Origin: Terrihabitans soli
Lineage (GTDB): Bacteria > Pseudomonadota > Alphaproteobacteria > Rhizobiales > Methylopilaceae
Length of the DNA: 64,000 nucleotides
Assembly: GCF_014191545.1 (NCBI RefSeq)
Contig: NZ_AP023361.1
Location: 186,001-250,000, forward strand
Direction: 5' to 3'
Position numbers and translations under genes: made by a program
Shown here: piece after piece, positions 1 to 9,162 of the stretch
How the letters are laid out: every line of letters starts with the position of its first letter
How positions within the stretch are numbered: position 1 is the first letter of the stretch
The notes under the pieces: generated by a model
Told to the model about the DNA's origin: nothing
The model's input: only the letters and a program-made list of their open reading frames with translations
Database searches by the model: none

Positions 1-309
1 TGCGGGTTGACGCATCTGCATGTCTTTCCGTTCTCGCCGCGTCCGGGCACGCCGGCCGCGCGCATGCCGCAGGTTTCGCGCCAGATCGCCAAGGAACGCG
101 CACAGCGCCTGCGCGAAAAGGGCGACGACATGCTGCTGCGTCATCTGTCCGGCGAGATCGGCCGTCAGCGCATGACGCTTGCCGAAAATCCAAATACCGG
201 CCGCACCGAAGGCTTTGCGCTGGTGAAGTTCGCACGCCCGGCCGAAACCGGCTCCATCGTTCCCGTCACCATCGCCGGCCATGACGGCGCAAAGCTGCTG
301 GCGGCCTGA
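1..309 (+). CDS. mtaB: tRNA t6A37 methylthiotransferase MtaB, C-terminal fragment
   Basis: This is the last 102 residues of a radical-SAM methylthiotransferase that converts t6A to ms2t6A at position 37 of ANN-decoding tRNAs. The reading frame is open to the left edge, so the 5' part lies outside the window. The phrase HVFPFSPRPGTPAA followed by MPQV is the typical end of the radical-SAM domain in MtaB, and the remaining roughly 60 residues have the size and character of the RNA-binding TRAM domain. The catalytic clusters cannot be seen here. It ends 1 bp before ftsY, a pairing commonly found in alphaproteobacteria. Confidence 0.85.
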   Translation, partial: CGLTHLHVFPFSPRPGTPAARMPQVSRQIAKERAQRLREKGDDMLLRHLSGEIGRQRMTLAENPNTGRTEGFALVKFARPAETGSIVPVTIAGHDGAKLLAA

Positions 310-310
310 C

Positions 311-1429
311 ATGGCGGACGAAAAGAAACCGGGATTGTTCGGACGCTTTTTCGGCGGCAAGCCTGCCGAACCGGAAGCTGCGCCGGCCGATGCGGAACTG
401 CCGCCGCCGACCGAAGCTTTTGTGCCCGATACCGCTCCGGTGATCCTCAGGCCTGAAGTCGACGAAGACTTGTCCGAAGCGCTTGCGCCGGAAGTCGAAG
501 TGCCGCGCGAGGCGACCGGCTGGTTCGCGCGCCTGCGCAAGGGCCTGTCGCGCACCTCGGAAAAGCTCGGCTCCGGCATCTCCGATCTTTTCACCAAGTC
601 GAAATTCGATGCCGCGACGCTCGACGAACTTGAAGACCTTCTGATCCAGGCCGATCTCGGCGTCGATGCGGCCATGCGCATCTCGCAGGAAGTCGGCCGT
701 CAGCGCCATGAGCGCGGTCTCGATGAGGACGGCGTGCGCAAGGTCGTGGCCGCGGAAGTCGAGAAATCTCTCGCCGGCGTCGCAAAGCCGCTTGAGATCG
801 ACGCGTCGAAAAAGCCCTTCGTCATTCTGATGGCGGGCGTCAACGGCTCGGGCAAGACGACGACGATCGGCAAGCTGGCGCAGAAATTTTCCGCCGAAGG
901 CAAGAAGGTGATGCTGGCCGCGGGCGATACGTTCCGCGCCGCCGCTGTCGAGCAGCTGAATGTCTGGGCGCAGCGCACCAATGTTCCGATCGTCACGAAA
1001 GAGATCGGCGCCGATGCATCGGGCCTTGCCTATGAGGCGGTCGAGACGGCGAAGGCCGCGGGCGTCGATATTCTTCTGATCGATACCGCCGGCCGTCTGC
1101 AGAACCGCACCGAGCTGATGCAGGAGCTGGAAAAGATCACGCGCGTCATCAAGAAGGTGGATGCGGAAGCGCCGCACGCCGCGCTACTCGTTCTCGATGC
1201 CACGGTCGGCCAGAACGCGCTCTCCCAGGTCGAACTCTTTCAGAAGACCGCGGGCATTACCGGGCTTGTGATGACGAAGCTCGACGGCACCGCGCGCGGC
1301 GGCATTCTTGTGGCGGTCGCCGAGAAATTCGCGCTGCCGATCCATTTCATCGGCGTCGGCGAGGGCGTCGGCGATCTCGAACCTTTTATCGCGGCGGATT
1401 TCTCGCGCGCACTTGTCGGGCTGGACTGA
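311..1429 (+). CDS. ftsY: Signal recognition particle receptor FtsY
   Basis: FtsY is the SRP receptor GTPase that docks ribosome-nascent chain-SRP complexes at the inner membrane. The 372-residue protein has a short acidic, proline-rich N-terminal region (about residues 1-65), then the helical N domain and the G domain. Visible GTPase motifs are [10 protein letters not shown] (about residue 176), [16 protein letters not shown] (about 258) and [10 protein letters not shown] (about 322). The start chosen is the ATG 1 bp after the mtaB stop; a longer in-frame start would run into mtaB. It is probably co-transcribed with mtaB and yciB, which follows after 5 bp. Confidence 0.95.
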   Translation: MADEKKPGLFGRFFGGKPAEPEAAPADAELPPPTEAFVPDTAPVILRPEVDEDLSEALAPEVEVPREATGWFARLRKGLSRTSEKLGSGISDLFTKSKFDAATLDELEDLLIQADLGVDAAMRISQEVGRQRHERGLDEDGVRKVVAAEVEKSLAGVAKPLEIDASKKPFVILMAGVNGSGKTTTIGKLAQKFSAEGKKVMLAAGDTFRAAAVEQLNVWAQRTNVPIVTKEIGADASGLAYEAVETAKAAGVDILLIDTAGRLQNRTELMQELEKITRVIKKVDAEAPHAALLVLDATVGQNALSQVELFQKTAGITGLVMTKLDGTARGGILVAVAEKFALPIHFIGVGEGVGDLEPFIAADFSRALVGLD

Positions 1430-1434
1430 TTTTT

Positions 1435-2022
1435 ATGACCGTGAAAACAACGGCGGATGCGCCGAAGAAGAAACTGAACCCCTGGCTCAAATTCGCGCTG
1501 GAACTCGGGCCGCTCGTCATTTTCTTCGTGGCGAATTCGCGCGCCGGCCTGTTCTGGGGCACCGGCTGTTTCATGGCCGCGACGGCGGTCTCGCTCGCCG
1601 TGTCCTGGTTCCTGATCCGCCGCCTGCCAATCATGCCGCTCGTCACCGGCGTCGTCGTTCTGATTTTCGGCGGGCTGACGCTCTATCTGCAGGATGAGCT
1701 GTTCATCAAGCTGAAGCCGACCATTGTGAACACGCTGTTTGCCGGCGCGCTATTTGCGGGCCTCTTCTTCGGCAAATCGCTGCTCGCCGTTGTTTTTGAA
1801 GCTGCGTTCGATCTGACGCCGGAGGGCTGGCGCAAGCTCACCTGGCGCTGGGCGTTCTTCTTCGTCTTTCTGGCCGTGCTCAACGAAGTGATCTGGCGCA
1901 ATTTCTCGACCGATTTCTGGGTCGCGTTCAAGGTCTGGGGCACGATGCCTCTGACCTTCCTGTTTGCGCTGCTTCAGGTGCCGCTGCTGACGCGCTACGA
2001 CGCAAAGACGTCAGCGCAATAG
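1435..2022 (+). CDS. yciB: Inner-membrane septation protein A (YciB/IspZ family)
   Basis: This is a 195-residue polytopic membrane protein of the YciB/IspZ family, linked in other bacteria to cell envelope integrity and septation; its biochemical role is not settled. About five hydrophobic segments are visible, and the family-typical stretches KFALELGPL near the N-terminus, [18 protein letters not shown] and the [11 protein letters not shown] region are present. The gene sits 5 bp after ftsY in the same direction, as in many rhizobial genomes. Its 3' end overlaps the convergent ccmG by 12 bp, so the two transcripts must collide or be antisense at their tails. Confidence 0.9.
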   Translation: MTVKTTADAPKKKLNPWLKFALELGPLVIFFVANSRAGLFWGTGCFMAATAVSLAVSWFLIRRLPIMPLVTGVVVLIFGGLTLYLQDELFIKLKPTIVNTLFAGALFAGLFFGKSLLAVVFEAAFDLTPEGWRKLTWRWAFFFVFLAVLNEVIWRNFSTDFWVAFKVWGTMPLTFLFALLQVPLLTRYDAKTSAQ

Positions 2023-2592
2023 CGCGGAGGTCGAACCGCGTTCGGCCTTGTCGATCTCGGGCAAAAGCACATCGGTCAGGGAGGCTTCGGTCAGCGGGCC
2101 GATATGCTTGTAGGCGATGCGTCCGTCTTTGCCGATGACGAAGGTTTCCGGAACGCCGTAAACGCCCCAGTCGATGGCGGCGCGGCCTTTGTCGTCGCGG
2201 CCGACGGCTGAAAAGGGGTTCCCCATCTCACTCAGAAATTTCAGCGTGTTCTGCGGCTCGTCCTTATAGGCAAGGCCGACCAGTTTGACCCGGTTCATGC
2301 GCGCCAGGCGCTCGAGCAGAGGATGCTCATCGCGGCAGGGCGCGCACCAGGAGGCGAAGACATTGATGACGGTGACCTGTCCATTGCCGAGATCCTTGCG
2401 CGCAAGGCCCGGCACGGCAGCGCCGTCGGCAAACGTCAGGCCGTCGAGCGGCGGCAGCGTAAACTCCGGCGCTTCGCGGCCGATGAGTGCGGAAGGCAGC
2501 TTCTGCGGATCGCCGGCGTAAAGACGAAAATAAAACAGCGTCACCAGTGCAACGAACAGCACGAGCGGAATAAGAACGCCGAGCCGCCGCAT
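2011..2592 (-). CDS. ccmG: Cytochrome c biogenesis thioredoxin CcmG/DsbE
   Basis: This is a periplasmic, membrane-anchored thioredoxin-like protein that reduces apocytochrome c or its chaperone partners before heme attachment. A single N-terminal hydrophobic anchor (residues about 5-23) is followed by a thioredoxin fold with the active site WCAPC and the family-typical [14 protein letters not shown] and [11 protein letters not shown] stretches, the latter containing the cis-proline. At 193 residues it has normal length. It is the last gene of the ccmA-B-C-D-G order on the minus strand, 1 bp after ccmD. Confidence 0.93.
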   Translation of the reverse strand: MRRLGVLIPLVLFVALVTLFYFRLYAGDPQKLPSALIGREAPEFTLPPLDGLTFADGAAVPGLARKDLGNGQVTVINVFASWCAPCRDEHPLLERLARMNRVKLVGLAYKDEPQNTLKFLSEMGNPFSAVGRDDKGRAAIDWGVYGVPETFVIGKDGRIAYKHIGPLTEASLTDVLLPEIDKAERGSTSALLR

Positions 2593-2593
2593 A

Positions 2594-2740
2594 TCAGTCT
2601 TTCCGGCCGAGTTTGGCTTCGAGCTTTGCGAGGGCGTGCGCTTCGGTGCGATGACTGCGCCAGGCCCAGAGAATAAGCGCCAGCACGATGAGCGCCGTAA
2701 AGCCGTAGGACGCGGCGATATAAAAGAAATGGTCGTTCAT
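2594..2740 (-). CDS. ccmD: Heme exporter protein CcmD
   Basis: This 48-residue single-span membrane protein starts MNDHFFYIAASYGFTALIV and continues with a charged tail, the usual build of CcmD. CcmD helps release holo-CcmE from the CcmABC complex. The ATG overlaps the ccmC stop codon in an ATGA arrangement and the gene ends 1 bp before ccmG, so position as well as sequence supports the call. A longer open frame upstream lies inside ccmC and is not used. Confidence 0.9.
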   Translation of the reverse strand: MNDHFFYIAASYGFTALIVLALILWAWRSHRTEAHALAKLEAKLGRKD

Positions 2741-3504
2741 CGCGCTTCCGCCGCCCGGCGCTGCAAGCCGCGCAAGCGGCGGCGGATAAGTTCGGTGCGC
2801 ATGACGACAAGATGCAAAGTCACGAAGAGCAGCGTGAAGCCCACGGCGCAGACAAGCAGCGGCACGAGAATATCCGGATGAATGGTCGGGCCGTCCATGC
2901 GGATGACGGAGGCCGGCTGGTGCAGCGTGTTCCACCAGTCGACCGAGAATTTGATGATCGGAATATTGATGAAGCCGACAAGCGTCAGGATCGCGACGAG
3001 CTTTGCGGCGCGCGAGGGCTCATCGAGCGCCGCACGCAGCGCAATGACGCCGAGATACATCAGGAAGAGAACAAGGACGGAGGTCAGCCGCGCATCCCAT
3101 TCCCACCAGGTGCCCCACATCGGCCGTCCCCAGAGCGAGCCGGTGACGAGCGCGATCAAAGTGAACGCCGCGCCGATGGGGGCGGCGGCTTCCGCCGCGA
3201 CATCGGCGAGCGGGTGGCGCCACACAAGAACGCCGAGGCTGGCAATCGACATCAGCGTCCAGCCGAACATCGATAGCCAGGCGGCGGGCACATGCACGAA
3301 CATGATGCGCACCGTCTCGCCCTGCTGGTAGTCGGCGGGCGAAACGAAGAAAGCCTGATAGAGGCCGGCCGTCAGCACGATCACGGTGAGAGCCGTGAGC
3401 CAGGGCAGGAGGCGGCCGCTGATCGAATTGAAGCGGGCGGGGTTCGCAAGCGCGATCATCGGGCGCGATGTAGACTTAGGTGTCGAGGCTTTCAATCGGC
3501 TCAT
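2737..3504 (-). CDS. ccmC: Heme exporter/handling protein CcmC
   Basis: CcmC presents heme to the chaperone CcmE. The 255-residue protein has six predicted membrane spans and the conserved tryptophan-rich periplasmic WWD-type segment, seen here as GTWWEWDARLTS, flanked by histidines in the MFVHVPAAW and LHQPAS loops. The start chosen is the ATG that overlaps the ccmB stop (ATGA); a longer frame to the right lies within ccmB. An internal ATG 15 codons downstream (MIALANPARF) is an alternative start. Confidence 0.93.
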   Translation of the reverse strand: MSRLKASTPKSTSRPMIALANPARFNSISGRLLPWLTALTVIVLTAGLYQAFFVSPADYQQGETVRIMFVHVPAAWLSMFGWTLMSIASLGVLVWRHPLADVAAEAAAPIGAAFTLIALVTGSLWGRPMWGTWWEWDARLTSVLVLFLMYLGVIALRAALDEPSRAAKLVAILTLVGFINIPIIKFSVDWWNTLHQPASVIRMDGPTIHPDILVPLLVCAVGFTLLFVTLHLVVMRTELIRRRLRGLQRRAAEAR

Positions 3505-4169
3505 GACTGGCTGGCCCGAAGTGCCGCAGCCGCGGCCAGCGGCGCGAGGACAAGGGAGGCAAGGCCGAGCGCTCCGAGCATGGAAAGCGCCGGACCCGCC
3601 TCGGTGCCGAGGATCAGCGCATTCGTCGCCGAAACGCCGAAGATCAGGACCGGCACTGTCATCGGCAGAACAAGGACCGGCAGGAGAAGCCCGCCGCGCC
3701 GAAGGCCGACCGTCAGCGCCGCGCCGATGGCGCCGAGCAAAGTCAGCGCCGGCGTGCCGAGGAGAAGGGTCAGCGCCACAGCGCCCAGCGCCTCCGGCGG
3801 CAGGTTCAGCATCAGGCCGAGCAGCGGGGCGATAGCGGCGAGCGGCAGGCCGGTCACGATCCAGTGAGCGGCGCATTTGGCCAGAACGAGCAGCGGCAGC
3901 GGCGCGGGCGTGCCGAACAGAAGGTCGAGCGAGCCGTCTTCGGCGTCCGCCGCAAACAAGCGGTCGAGGCCGATCAGGGTCGCGAGCAAAGCGCCGATCC
4001 AGAGGATCGCCGGGCCGATGCGGGCAAGAAGCGGCAAATCAGGGCCTGCTGCGAAGGGCGTCATCACGACGACCGACAGGAAGAAGACGAGCGGCAGGCC
4101 GAACCCGCCGCCGGAGCGGATAGCGAGGCGGAAGTCGCGGCGGATGAGAGCGAGGAGGGTGCGCGTCAT
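3501..4169 (-). CDS. ccmB: Heme exporter permease CcmB
   Basis: CcmB is the membrane subunit of the CcmAB ABC module that powers release of heme-loaded CcmE in cytochrome c maturation. The 222-residue protein begins with the family-typical LALIRRDFRLAIRSGG and shows about six hydrophobic spans. The sequence AEDGSLDLLFGTPAPLPLLVLAK matches the cytosolic loop and second helix of CcmB. It overlaps ccmA upstream and ccmC downstream by 4 bp each, indicating tight translational coupling. Confidence 0.93.
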   Translation of the reverse strand: MTRTLLALIRRDFRLAIRSGGGFGLPLVFFLSVVVMTPFAAGPDLPLLARIGPAILWIGALLATLIGLDRLFAADAEDGSLDLLFGTPAPLPLLVLAKCAAHWIVTGLPLAAIAPLLGLMLNLPPEALGAVALTLLLGTPALTLLGAIGAALTVGLRRGGLLLPVLVLPMTVPVLIFGVSATNALILGTEAGPALSMLGALGLASLVLAPLAAAAALRASQS

Positions 4170-4771
4170 ACGGCGCTCCCCAGAACCATGCGTTTCAGCC
4201 CCGGCCAGTTCAGATCGGCATGGGTCGCGGCCATGACGAGCCCGCCCGAGGCGCGGTGGATCTCGACGAGCTGCGCCAGACGATCGAGCCCATCCGTGTC
4301 GAGGGCGGTCGCCGGCTCATCGAGCAGCCAGAGATCGCGCTTGGCGACGATCAGGCGGCACAGGGAAAGCCGTCTTTTCTGCCCGGCCGAGAGGTAGGCG
4401 GCGGGAAGGTCTGCGGCATGGGACAGGCCGACCGCATCGAGGGCGGTTCCTGTCTCGCGCGGGTCGCCGCCCAAAAGCTCGGCCCAGAAGATGACGTTCT
4501 CACTGGCCGAGAGCTGGGTTTTCACCCCGTCGGCATGGCCGAGAAGGTGCATCTGCTCGGCCGATGTCGCCTCCGCGTCACCTCCCTCCAGTCTGATATA
4601 TCCTGAGGTCAGGGGCAGGAGGCCGGCCAGAGCGCGCAGCAAAGTGGTCTTGCCGGCGCCGTTCGGACCGGTCAAAGCGAGGGCCTCGCCGGAATCGAGC
4701 GTCAGCGACAGGCCGGAAAGGACAGACCTTCCGCCGCGTTCAACGCCAAGATTTTCAACGTTTAAGCGCAT
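4166..4771 (-). CDS. ccmA: Heme exporter ATP-binding protein CcmA
   Basis: CcmA is the ATPase of the CcmABCD complex. The 201-residue protein has a Walker A (GPNGAGKTTLLRAL), an ABC signature that reads LSAGQKRRLSL in place of LSGGQ, as is normal for CcmA, and a Walker B (LWLLDEPATALD) followed by the H-loop ATHAD. The ATG at the start of RLNVENLGVERG is preferred because the domain begins there; a longer upstream frame has no family similarity. It heads the ccmABCDG operon and is divergent from acnA. Confidence 0.93.
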   Translation of the reverse strand: MRLNVENLGVERGGRSVLSGLSLTLDSGEALALTGPNGAGKTTLLRALAGLLPLTSGYIRLEGGDAEATSAEQMHLLGHADGVKTQLSASENVIFWAELLGGDPRETGTALDAVGLSHAADLPAAYLSAGQKRRLSLCRLIVAKRDLWLLDEPATALDTDGLDRLAQLVEIHRASGGLVMAATHADLNWPGLKRMVLGSAV

Positions 4772-4845
4772 TCCCGTCCGCCAAAAGCACAAGTCTGCAG
4801 TGCGCTGGGAACACGCTCCTGTCTCTGGAAGGATTCCATAGTTCT

Positions 4846-4855
4846 TTGTATACAA
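4846..4855. promoter_or_regulatory. Palindrome TTGTATACAA between ccmA and acnA
   Basis: A perfect 10-bp palindrome lies in the 135-bp divergent intergenic region, about 50 bp upstream of the acnA start and 75 bp upstream of ccmA. The form TTGTATACAA resembles half-site pairs bound by FCD-type GntR regulators, but this is resemblance only. It may be an operator for either gene or a chance AT-rich palindrome in an otherwise GC-rich sequence. Confidence 0.35.
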
Positions 4856-4906
4856 TGAAATCGCTGCGGGACGGCCCGGCACCGGGCCCTATTGTATCCC
4901 GCATCT

Positions 4907-7612
4907 ATGATGGGATCCGTGCTCGTGACCAAAACCAGCCTCGACAGTTTCAAGTGCCGCCGAACGCTCACTGCCGCCGGCAAGACCTATGTCTATTACA
5001 GCCTGATCGAGGCTGAGAAAAACGGACTTTCCGGGATCTCCAAGCTCCCGGTCTCGCTCCGGGTTCTCCTTGAAAACCTGCTGCGGACCGAAGACGGGCG
5101 CACCACCAAGGCCGAAGACATCAAGGCCTTCTCGGATTGGCTGACCACAAAATCCTCGGACCGCGAGATGGCGTTCCGCCCGGCGCGCGTTCTGATGCAG
5201 GACTTCACCGGCGTTCCCTCCGTCGTCGACCTCGCCGCCATGCGCGATGCGATGACAACGCTCGGCGGCGATCCGACCCGCATCAACCCGCTCGTCCCCG
5301 TCGATCTTGTCATCGATCACTCGGTCGTCGTCGAAGAGTTCGGCACGCCGAAAGCCTTCGCTCAGAACGTCGCGATCGAATACCAGCGCAATGGCGAGCG
5401 CTACCGCTTCCTGAAATGGGCGCAGCAATCCTTCGACAATTTCCGCGTCGTGCCGCCGGGCACCGGCATCTGCCATCAGGTCAATCTCGAATATCTGTCG
5501 CAGGTTGTATGGACGAAGACCGAAGGCAAGGACGAGGTCGCCTATTTCGATACGCTTGTCGGCACCGACAGCCACACGACCATGGTCAATGGTCTCGGCG
5601 TGCTCGGCTGGGGCGTCGGCGGCATTGAGGCCGAGGCCTGCATGCTGGGCCAGCCCATGTCGATGCTCATTCCGGAAGTCGTCGGTATGAAGCTGACCGG
5701 CAAATTGCGCGAAGGCGTCACGGCAACAGACCTCGTGCTGACCGTCACTCAGATGCTGCGCAAGAAGGGTGTTGTCGGCAAGCTCGTCGAATTTTACGGC
5801 CCGGGCCTTGCCGGCATGGCGCTCGAAGATCGCGCGACCATCGGCAATATGGCGCCGGAATACGGCGCGACCTGTGGCTACTTCCCGGTCGACAAGGAAT
5901 CGCTGCGCTATCTCAACGAGACCGGCCGCGACGAAGACCGCATCGCGCTGGTCGAAGCCTATTGCAAGGCGCAGGGCGTGTTCTGGACGCCGGAGACGAC
6001 GGATCCTGTATTTACGGATACGCTGGCGCTCGACCTGTCGAGCATCGAGCCGTCGATGGCCGGTCCGAAGCGTCCGCAGGATCGCGTTCTGCTCTCCGGC
6101 ACGAAGGCCGGTTTCATCGCCGCGCTGGAAAACGAATTCGGCAAAAAGGGCAAGACCGGCGAGCAGTTCCCGGTCGAAGGCGCGGACTATAAGATCGGGC
6201 ACGGCCATGTCGTTCTGGCCGCCATCACGTCCTGCACCAATACGTCCAACCCGAATGTGATGATCGCAGCGGGCCTTCTCGCCCGCAATGCCGTGGCCAA
6301 AGGCCTCAAAAGCAAGCCCTGGGTGAAGACCTCGCTTGCGCCGGGATCGCAGGTCGTTGCCGAGTACTATCAGACGTCCGGCCTGCAAAAGGAGCTCGAC
6401 GCGCTCGGCTTCAATCTCGTCGGCTTCGGCTGCACGAGCTGCATCGGCAATTCGGGCTCCCTGCCGGAGCCGGTCTCCAATGCCATCAACGATAACGACA
6501 TCGTCGGCGGCGCCGTCATCTCCGGCAACCGCAATTTCGAAGGCCGCGTGAACCCCGATGTGAAGGCGAACTATCTCGCTTCGCCGCCGCTTGTCGTGGC
6601 GTACGCGATCGCCGGTTCGTTGCAGATCGATCTTTCGACCGAACCGCTCGGTACAGACCCGGACGGCAATCCCGTGTTCCTGAAAGATATCTGGCCGTCG
6701 TCGAAAGAGGTCGCGGAATATATCCGCGCCAATGTCACGCGCGAGGTCTTCGCCAAGCGCTATGCCGACGTCTTCAAGGGCGACGAGACCTGGCGCAAGA
6801 TCGCCGTGCCGAAGGGCCTCACCTATAAATGGGATATGGGTTCGACCTATGTGCAGAACCCGCCCTATTTCGAAGGCATCACGCGCGAGGCGCCGCCGGT
6901 CAAGGACATCGACAATGCGCGTCTGCTCGGCCTTTTCCTCGACTCGATCACGACCGACCACATCTCTCCGGCCGGTTCGATCAAGCAGGCGAGCCCCGCC
7001 GGCGAATATCTGATGGAGCATCAGGTCCGTCCGCAGGACTACAATCAGTACGGCACGCGGCGCGGCAATCATCAGGTGATGATGCGCGGCACCTTCGCCA
7101 ATATCCGCATCAAGAACCAGATGCTCCCGGGCGTCGAAGGCGGCGTGTCCAAGCACTATCCGAGCGGCGAAGAGATGCCGATGTACGATGTGGCGATGCG
7201 CTACAAGGAAGAGGGCGTGCCGCTCATCATCTTCGCCGGCAAGGAATACGGCACCGGCTCCTCGCGTGACTGGGCGGCCAAGGGCACGGCATTGCTCGGC
7301 ATCCGCGCCGTCGTTACCGAAAGCTTCGAGCGCATCCATCGCTCCAATCTCGTCGGCATGGGCGTCGTCCCGCTGGTCTTCGAGGCCGGCACGACCTGGA
7401 AGACGCTGGGCCTGAAAGGCGACGAAACCGTCACCATTCACGGCCTTGCCGAGGGGCTGAAGCCGCAGGCGATCCTGACGGCCGAGATCACCTACGGCTC
7501 GGGCGAGGTTAAGAAAGTCCCGCTGATCTGCCGGATCGATACCCTCGAAGAGCTCGAATATTTCAAGAACGGCGGCATCTTGCAGTACGTGCTGAGGTCG
7601 CTGGCGGCTTAA
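4907..7612 (+). CDS. acnA: Aconitate hydratase A (aconitase)
   Basis: Aconitase interconverts citrate and isocitrate in the TCA cycle and carries a [4Fe-4S] cluster. The roughly 900-residue protein has the cluster ligands in SCTNTSNP (Cys about 443) and GCTSCIGN (Cys about 509 and 512). Other AcnA/IRP signatures are GTDSHTTMVNGLGVLGWGVGG, TDHISPAGSI and the swivel-domain YGTGSSRDWAAKG. Length is normal for the family. The start is uncertain: ATG codons at 4907 and 4910 lack a clear Shine-Dalgarno, and GTG codons at 4919 or 4925 just before TKTSLDSF are alternatives that match many homologues better. Confidence 0.95.
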   Translation: MMGSVLVTKTSLDSFKCRRTLTAAGKTYVYYSLIEAEKNGLSGISKLPVSLRVLLENLLRTEDGRTTKAEDIKAFSDWLTTKSSDREMAFRPARVLMQDFTGVPSVVDLAAMRDAMTTLGGDPTRINPLVPVDLVIDHSVVVEEFGTPKAFAQNVAIEYQRNGERYRFLKWAQQSFDNFRVVPPGTGICHQVNLEYLSQVVWTKTEGKDEVAYFDTLVGTDSHTTMVNGLGVLGWGVGGIEAEACMLGQPMSMLIPEVVGMKLTGKLREGVTATDLVLTVTQMLRKKGVVGKLVEFYGPGLAGMALEDRATIGNMAPEYGATCGYFPVDKESLRYLNETGRDEDRIALVEAYCKAQGVFWTPETTDPVFTDTLALDLSSIEPSMAGPKRPQDRVLLSGTKAGFIAALENEFGKKGKTGEQFPVEGADYKIGHGHVVLAAITSCTNTSNPNVMIAAGLLARNAVAKGLKSKPWVKTSLAPGSQVVAEYYQTSGLQKELDALGFNLVGFGCTSCIGNSGSLPEPVSNAINDNDIVGGAVISGNRNFEGRVNPDVKANYLASPPLVVAYAIAGSLQIDLSTEPLGTDPDGNPVFLKDIWPSSKEVAEYIRANVTREVFAKRYADVFKGDETWRKIAVPKGLTYKWDMGSTYVQNPPYFEGITREAPPVKDIDNARLLGLFLDSITTDHISPAGSIKQASPAGEYLMEHQVRPQDYNQYGTRRGNHQVMMRGTFANIRIKNQMLPGVEGGVSKHYPSGEEMPMYDVAMRYKEEGVPLIIFAGKEYGTGSSRDWAAKGTALLGIRAVVTESFERIHRSNLVGMGVVPLVFEAGTTWKTLGLKGDETVTIHGLAEGLKPQAILTAEITYGSGEVKKVPLICRIDTLEELEYFKNGGILQYVLRSLAA

Positions 7613-7677
7613 AGTCTTAAGCTTATCTCGCCCTCGTGACTGGTCCCGGGGGCGGGGTGGGCCTAAAACTCCCGCCA

Positions 7678-8403
7678 ATGAGATATTCAACGCCCCTGTT
7701 CGGGCTTCTTCTGACCCTTGGTGCGGGACCGGTTTTTGCCGGGCCCCCCAAGGCCGTCCTCGAACTCTTCACCAGCCAGGGCTGTTCCTCCTGTCCGAAG
7801 GCTGACAGGCTCGCGGCCGAGCTTGCGCGCGATAAGGACCTCGTCGTCCTCACATTCCCGGTCGACTATTGGGATTATCTCGGCTGGAAGGACACGCTGG
7901 GGTCGTCGGCCCATTCGGCGCGCCAGCGCGCCTACGCCATGGTGCGCGGCGACCGTAAAGTCTTTACCCCGCAAATGGTCGTGAACGGGCGGTCGCAGTG
8001 CAAAGGCTCCGACCGCGCCGAGATCGAAGCGGCGATCAAGCAAACGGCGTCGGAAGCGAGTCTGTTTTCGGTTCCGGCGACGATCAACGAAGCCGATGGA
8101 CAGATCGAGGTCGAGGTGCCTTCGAGCGCTGCGCGCGAAAGCGAAGTCTGGCTTGTGGCCGTCGCCTCCCAGCGCACGGTCGAGATCGATGCCGGCGAAA
8201 ACAAAAGCCGCACCATCAGTTACACAAATGTCGTCCGTCAGATGACCCGGCTTGGCGCGTTTACCGGCAAACCGGCGCATTTCACCGTACCGCGCACGGA
8301 AGCGGTGCCGGCGGATGCCGATCGCTATCTTGTTCTGGTGCAGGATGGATCGGGCTCGATGCCCGGCGTCATTCTCGGCGTTGCCGAGCCGGCAACCAAC
8401 TGA
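7678..8403 (+). CDS. Secreted DUF1223 thioredoxin-like protein
   Basis: This 241-residue protein has an N-terminal signal peptide (MRYSTPLFGLLLTLGAGPVFA) and then the DUF1223 core, which opens with ELFTSQGCSSCPKAD. The CSSC motif sits where thioredoxin-fold proteins have their active site, so a periplasmic redox role is plausible but unproven. The stretch DYWDYLGWKDTLGS and YTPQM-like VFTPQMVVNGR are typical of the family. The ATG was chosen because it directly precedes the signal peptide; a GTG 42 bp earlier gives an unlikely glycine-rich extension. It follows acnA by 65 bp. Confidence 0.85.
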   Translation: MRYSTPLFGLLLTLGAGPVFAGPPKAVLELFTSQGCSSCPKADRLAAELARDKDLVVLTFPVDYWDYLGWKDTLGSSAHSARQRAYAMVRGDRKVFTPQMVVNGRSQCKGSDRAEIEAAIKQTASEASLFSVPATINEADGQIEVEVPSSAARESEVWLVAVASQRTVEIDAGENKSRTISYTNVVRQMTRLGAFTGKPAHFTVPRTEAVPADADRYLVLVQDGSGSMPGVILGVAEPATN

Positions 8404-8427
8404 TCCCAAACATCACTGGAAATAAAA

Positions 8428-8456
8428 AGAAGGGCCGGAATGAATCCGGCCCTTCT
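8428..8456. terminator. Strong 12-bp hairpin after the DUF1223 gene
   Basis: A perfect 12-bp inverted repeat (AGAAGGGCCGGA / TCCGGCCCTTCT) with a 5-nt loop follows the DUF1223 stop codon by 24 bp. An A-rich run lies on its left, giving a U-tract only for a minus-strand transcript; on the plus strand no T-run follows. It may still end the DUF1223 message or act in both directions. The rest of the 298-bp gap up to DUF2794 shows no gene. Confidence 0.55.
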
Positions 8457-8701
8457 CAAGTTCCATCCCGGTTTCCCAGAATGTTTACGGTCGGCCCGGT
8501 CGTTTCGCCCCGTGGGGCTGGGGGGCTGGAATCGAGGCTGACAACCGGACCCCGAGGCAACGATGAGAGACTCGCGTTTGCATGGGGCGCGCGTCGGGCC
8601 GGAAATGGGCAATATTGTGAATTTGAGATTTTCCACTGCTTGGAAATGGGCTTGCGTCATCCGTGTGACAGCGCGAAGATGATGCGCAATTAGAGGTGCT
8701 T

Positions 8702-9091
8702 ATGGGCGAAGTGGTCGAGCCGATAAAACGTTTCCGCGGCGCAAACGCAGCGCCCTCTGATTTCAAATCGCCGCCACCTCCGCCGCCGACGCAGCACATC
8801 GCCTTCGACCGGCACGAGCTTCGCGAAATTCTCAATGTCTATGGCCGCCTCGTCGCCTCCGGCGAGATGCGCGACTACGCCATCGACATGCTGAAGGAGA
8901 AAGCGGTGTTCTCGCTGTTCCGCCGCATGGGCGAAGTGCCGACCTATCGCGTCGAGAAAGATCCGAAACTGCGCAATCGTCAGGGCGCGTATGCGGTCAT
9001 CACGGCGACGGGTCTGATCCTCAAACGCGGCCACGATCTGGCGCGCGTTCTCAGCGTTCTCGACAAGCGCCTGAAGCTCGTCACCAACTGA
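8702..9091 (+). CDS. DUF2794 family protein
   Basis: This is a 129-residue soluble protein of a family confined mainly to alphaproteobacteria; no function is established. After a variable N-terminus with a run of six prolines it contains the conserved block FDRHELREILNVYGRLVASGEMRDYAIDML, then FSLFRRMGEVPTYRVEKDPKLRN. The ATG was preferred over a GTG two codons upstream. The gene stands alone, with a 298-bp upstream region and an extragenic palindrome just downstream. Confidence 0.8.
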   Translation: MGEVVEPIKRFRGANAAPSDFKSPPPPPPTQHIAFDRHELREILNVYGRLVASGEMRDYAIDMLKEKAVFSLFRRMGEVPTYRVEKDPKLRNRQGAYAVITATGLILKRGHDLARVLSVLDKRLKLVTN

Positions 9092-9100
9092 CGGCGTAGC

Positions 9101-9139
9101 CGTCATCCCGGACGCGCGGAGCGCCGATCCGGGATCCAG
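9101..9139. repeat. REP-like extragenic palindrome (ATCCCGGA...TCCGGGAT)
   Basis: The element starts 9 bp after the DUF2794 stop and carries an 8-bp inverted repeat ATCCCGGA / TCCGGGAT around a GC-rich centre. Similar CGTCATCCCGGA...GATCCGGGATCC elements are well known as abundant short palindromic repeats in Hyphomicrobiales genomes. Only one clear copy was found in this window, so its repeat status is from knowledge of the family rather than from copies seen here. Confidence 0.6.
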
Positions 9140-9162
9140 ATAAAAATCAGCAGCCGGGATTT

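Noticed and set aside
266-1177. Long open frame antisense to ftsY
   Set aside because: High GC with strong third-position bias keeps antisense frames open; the plus strand encodes a full FtsY with all motifs.
4889-7690. 933-codon open frame antisense to aconitase
   Set aside because: It is a mirror of acnA codon usage, rich in Arg/Asp/Ala with no recognisable domain; the opposite strand carries all aconitase motifs.
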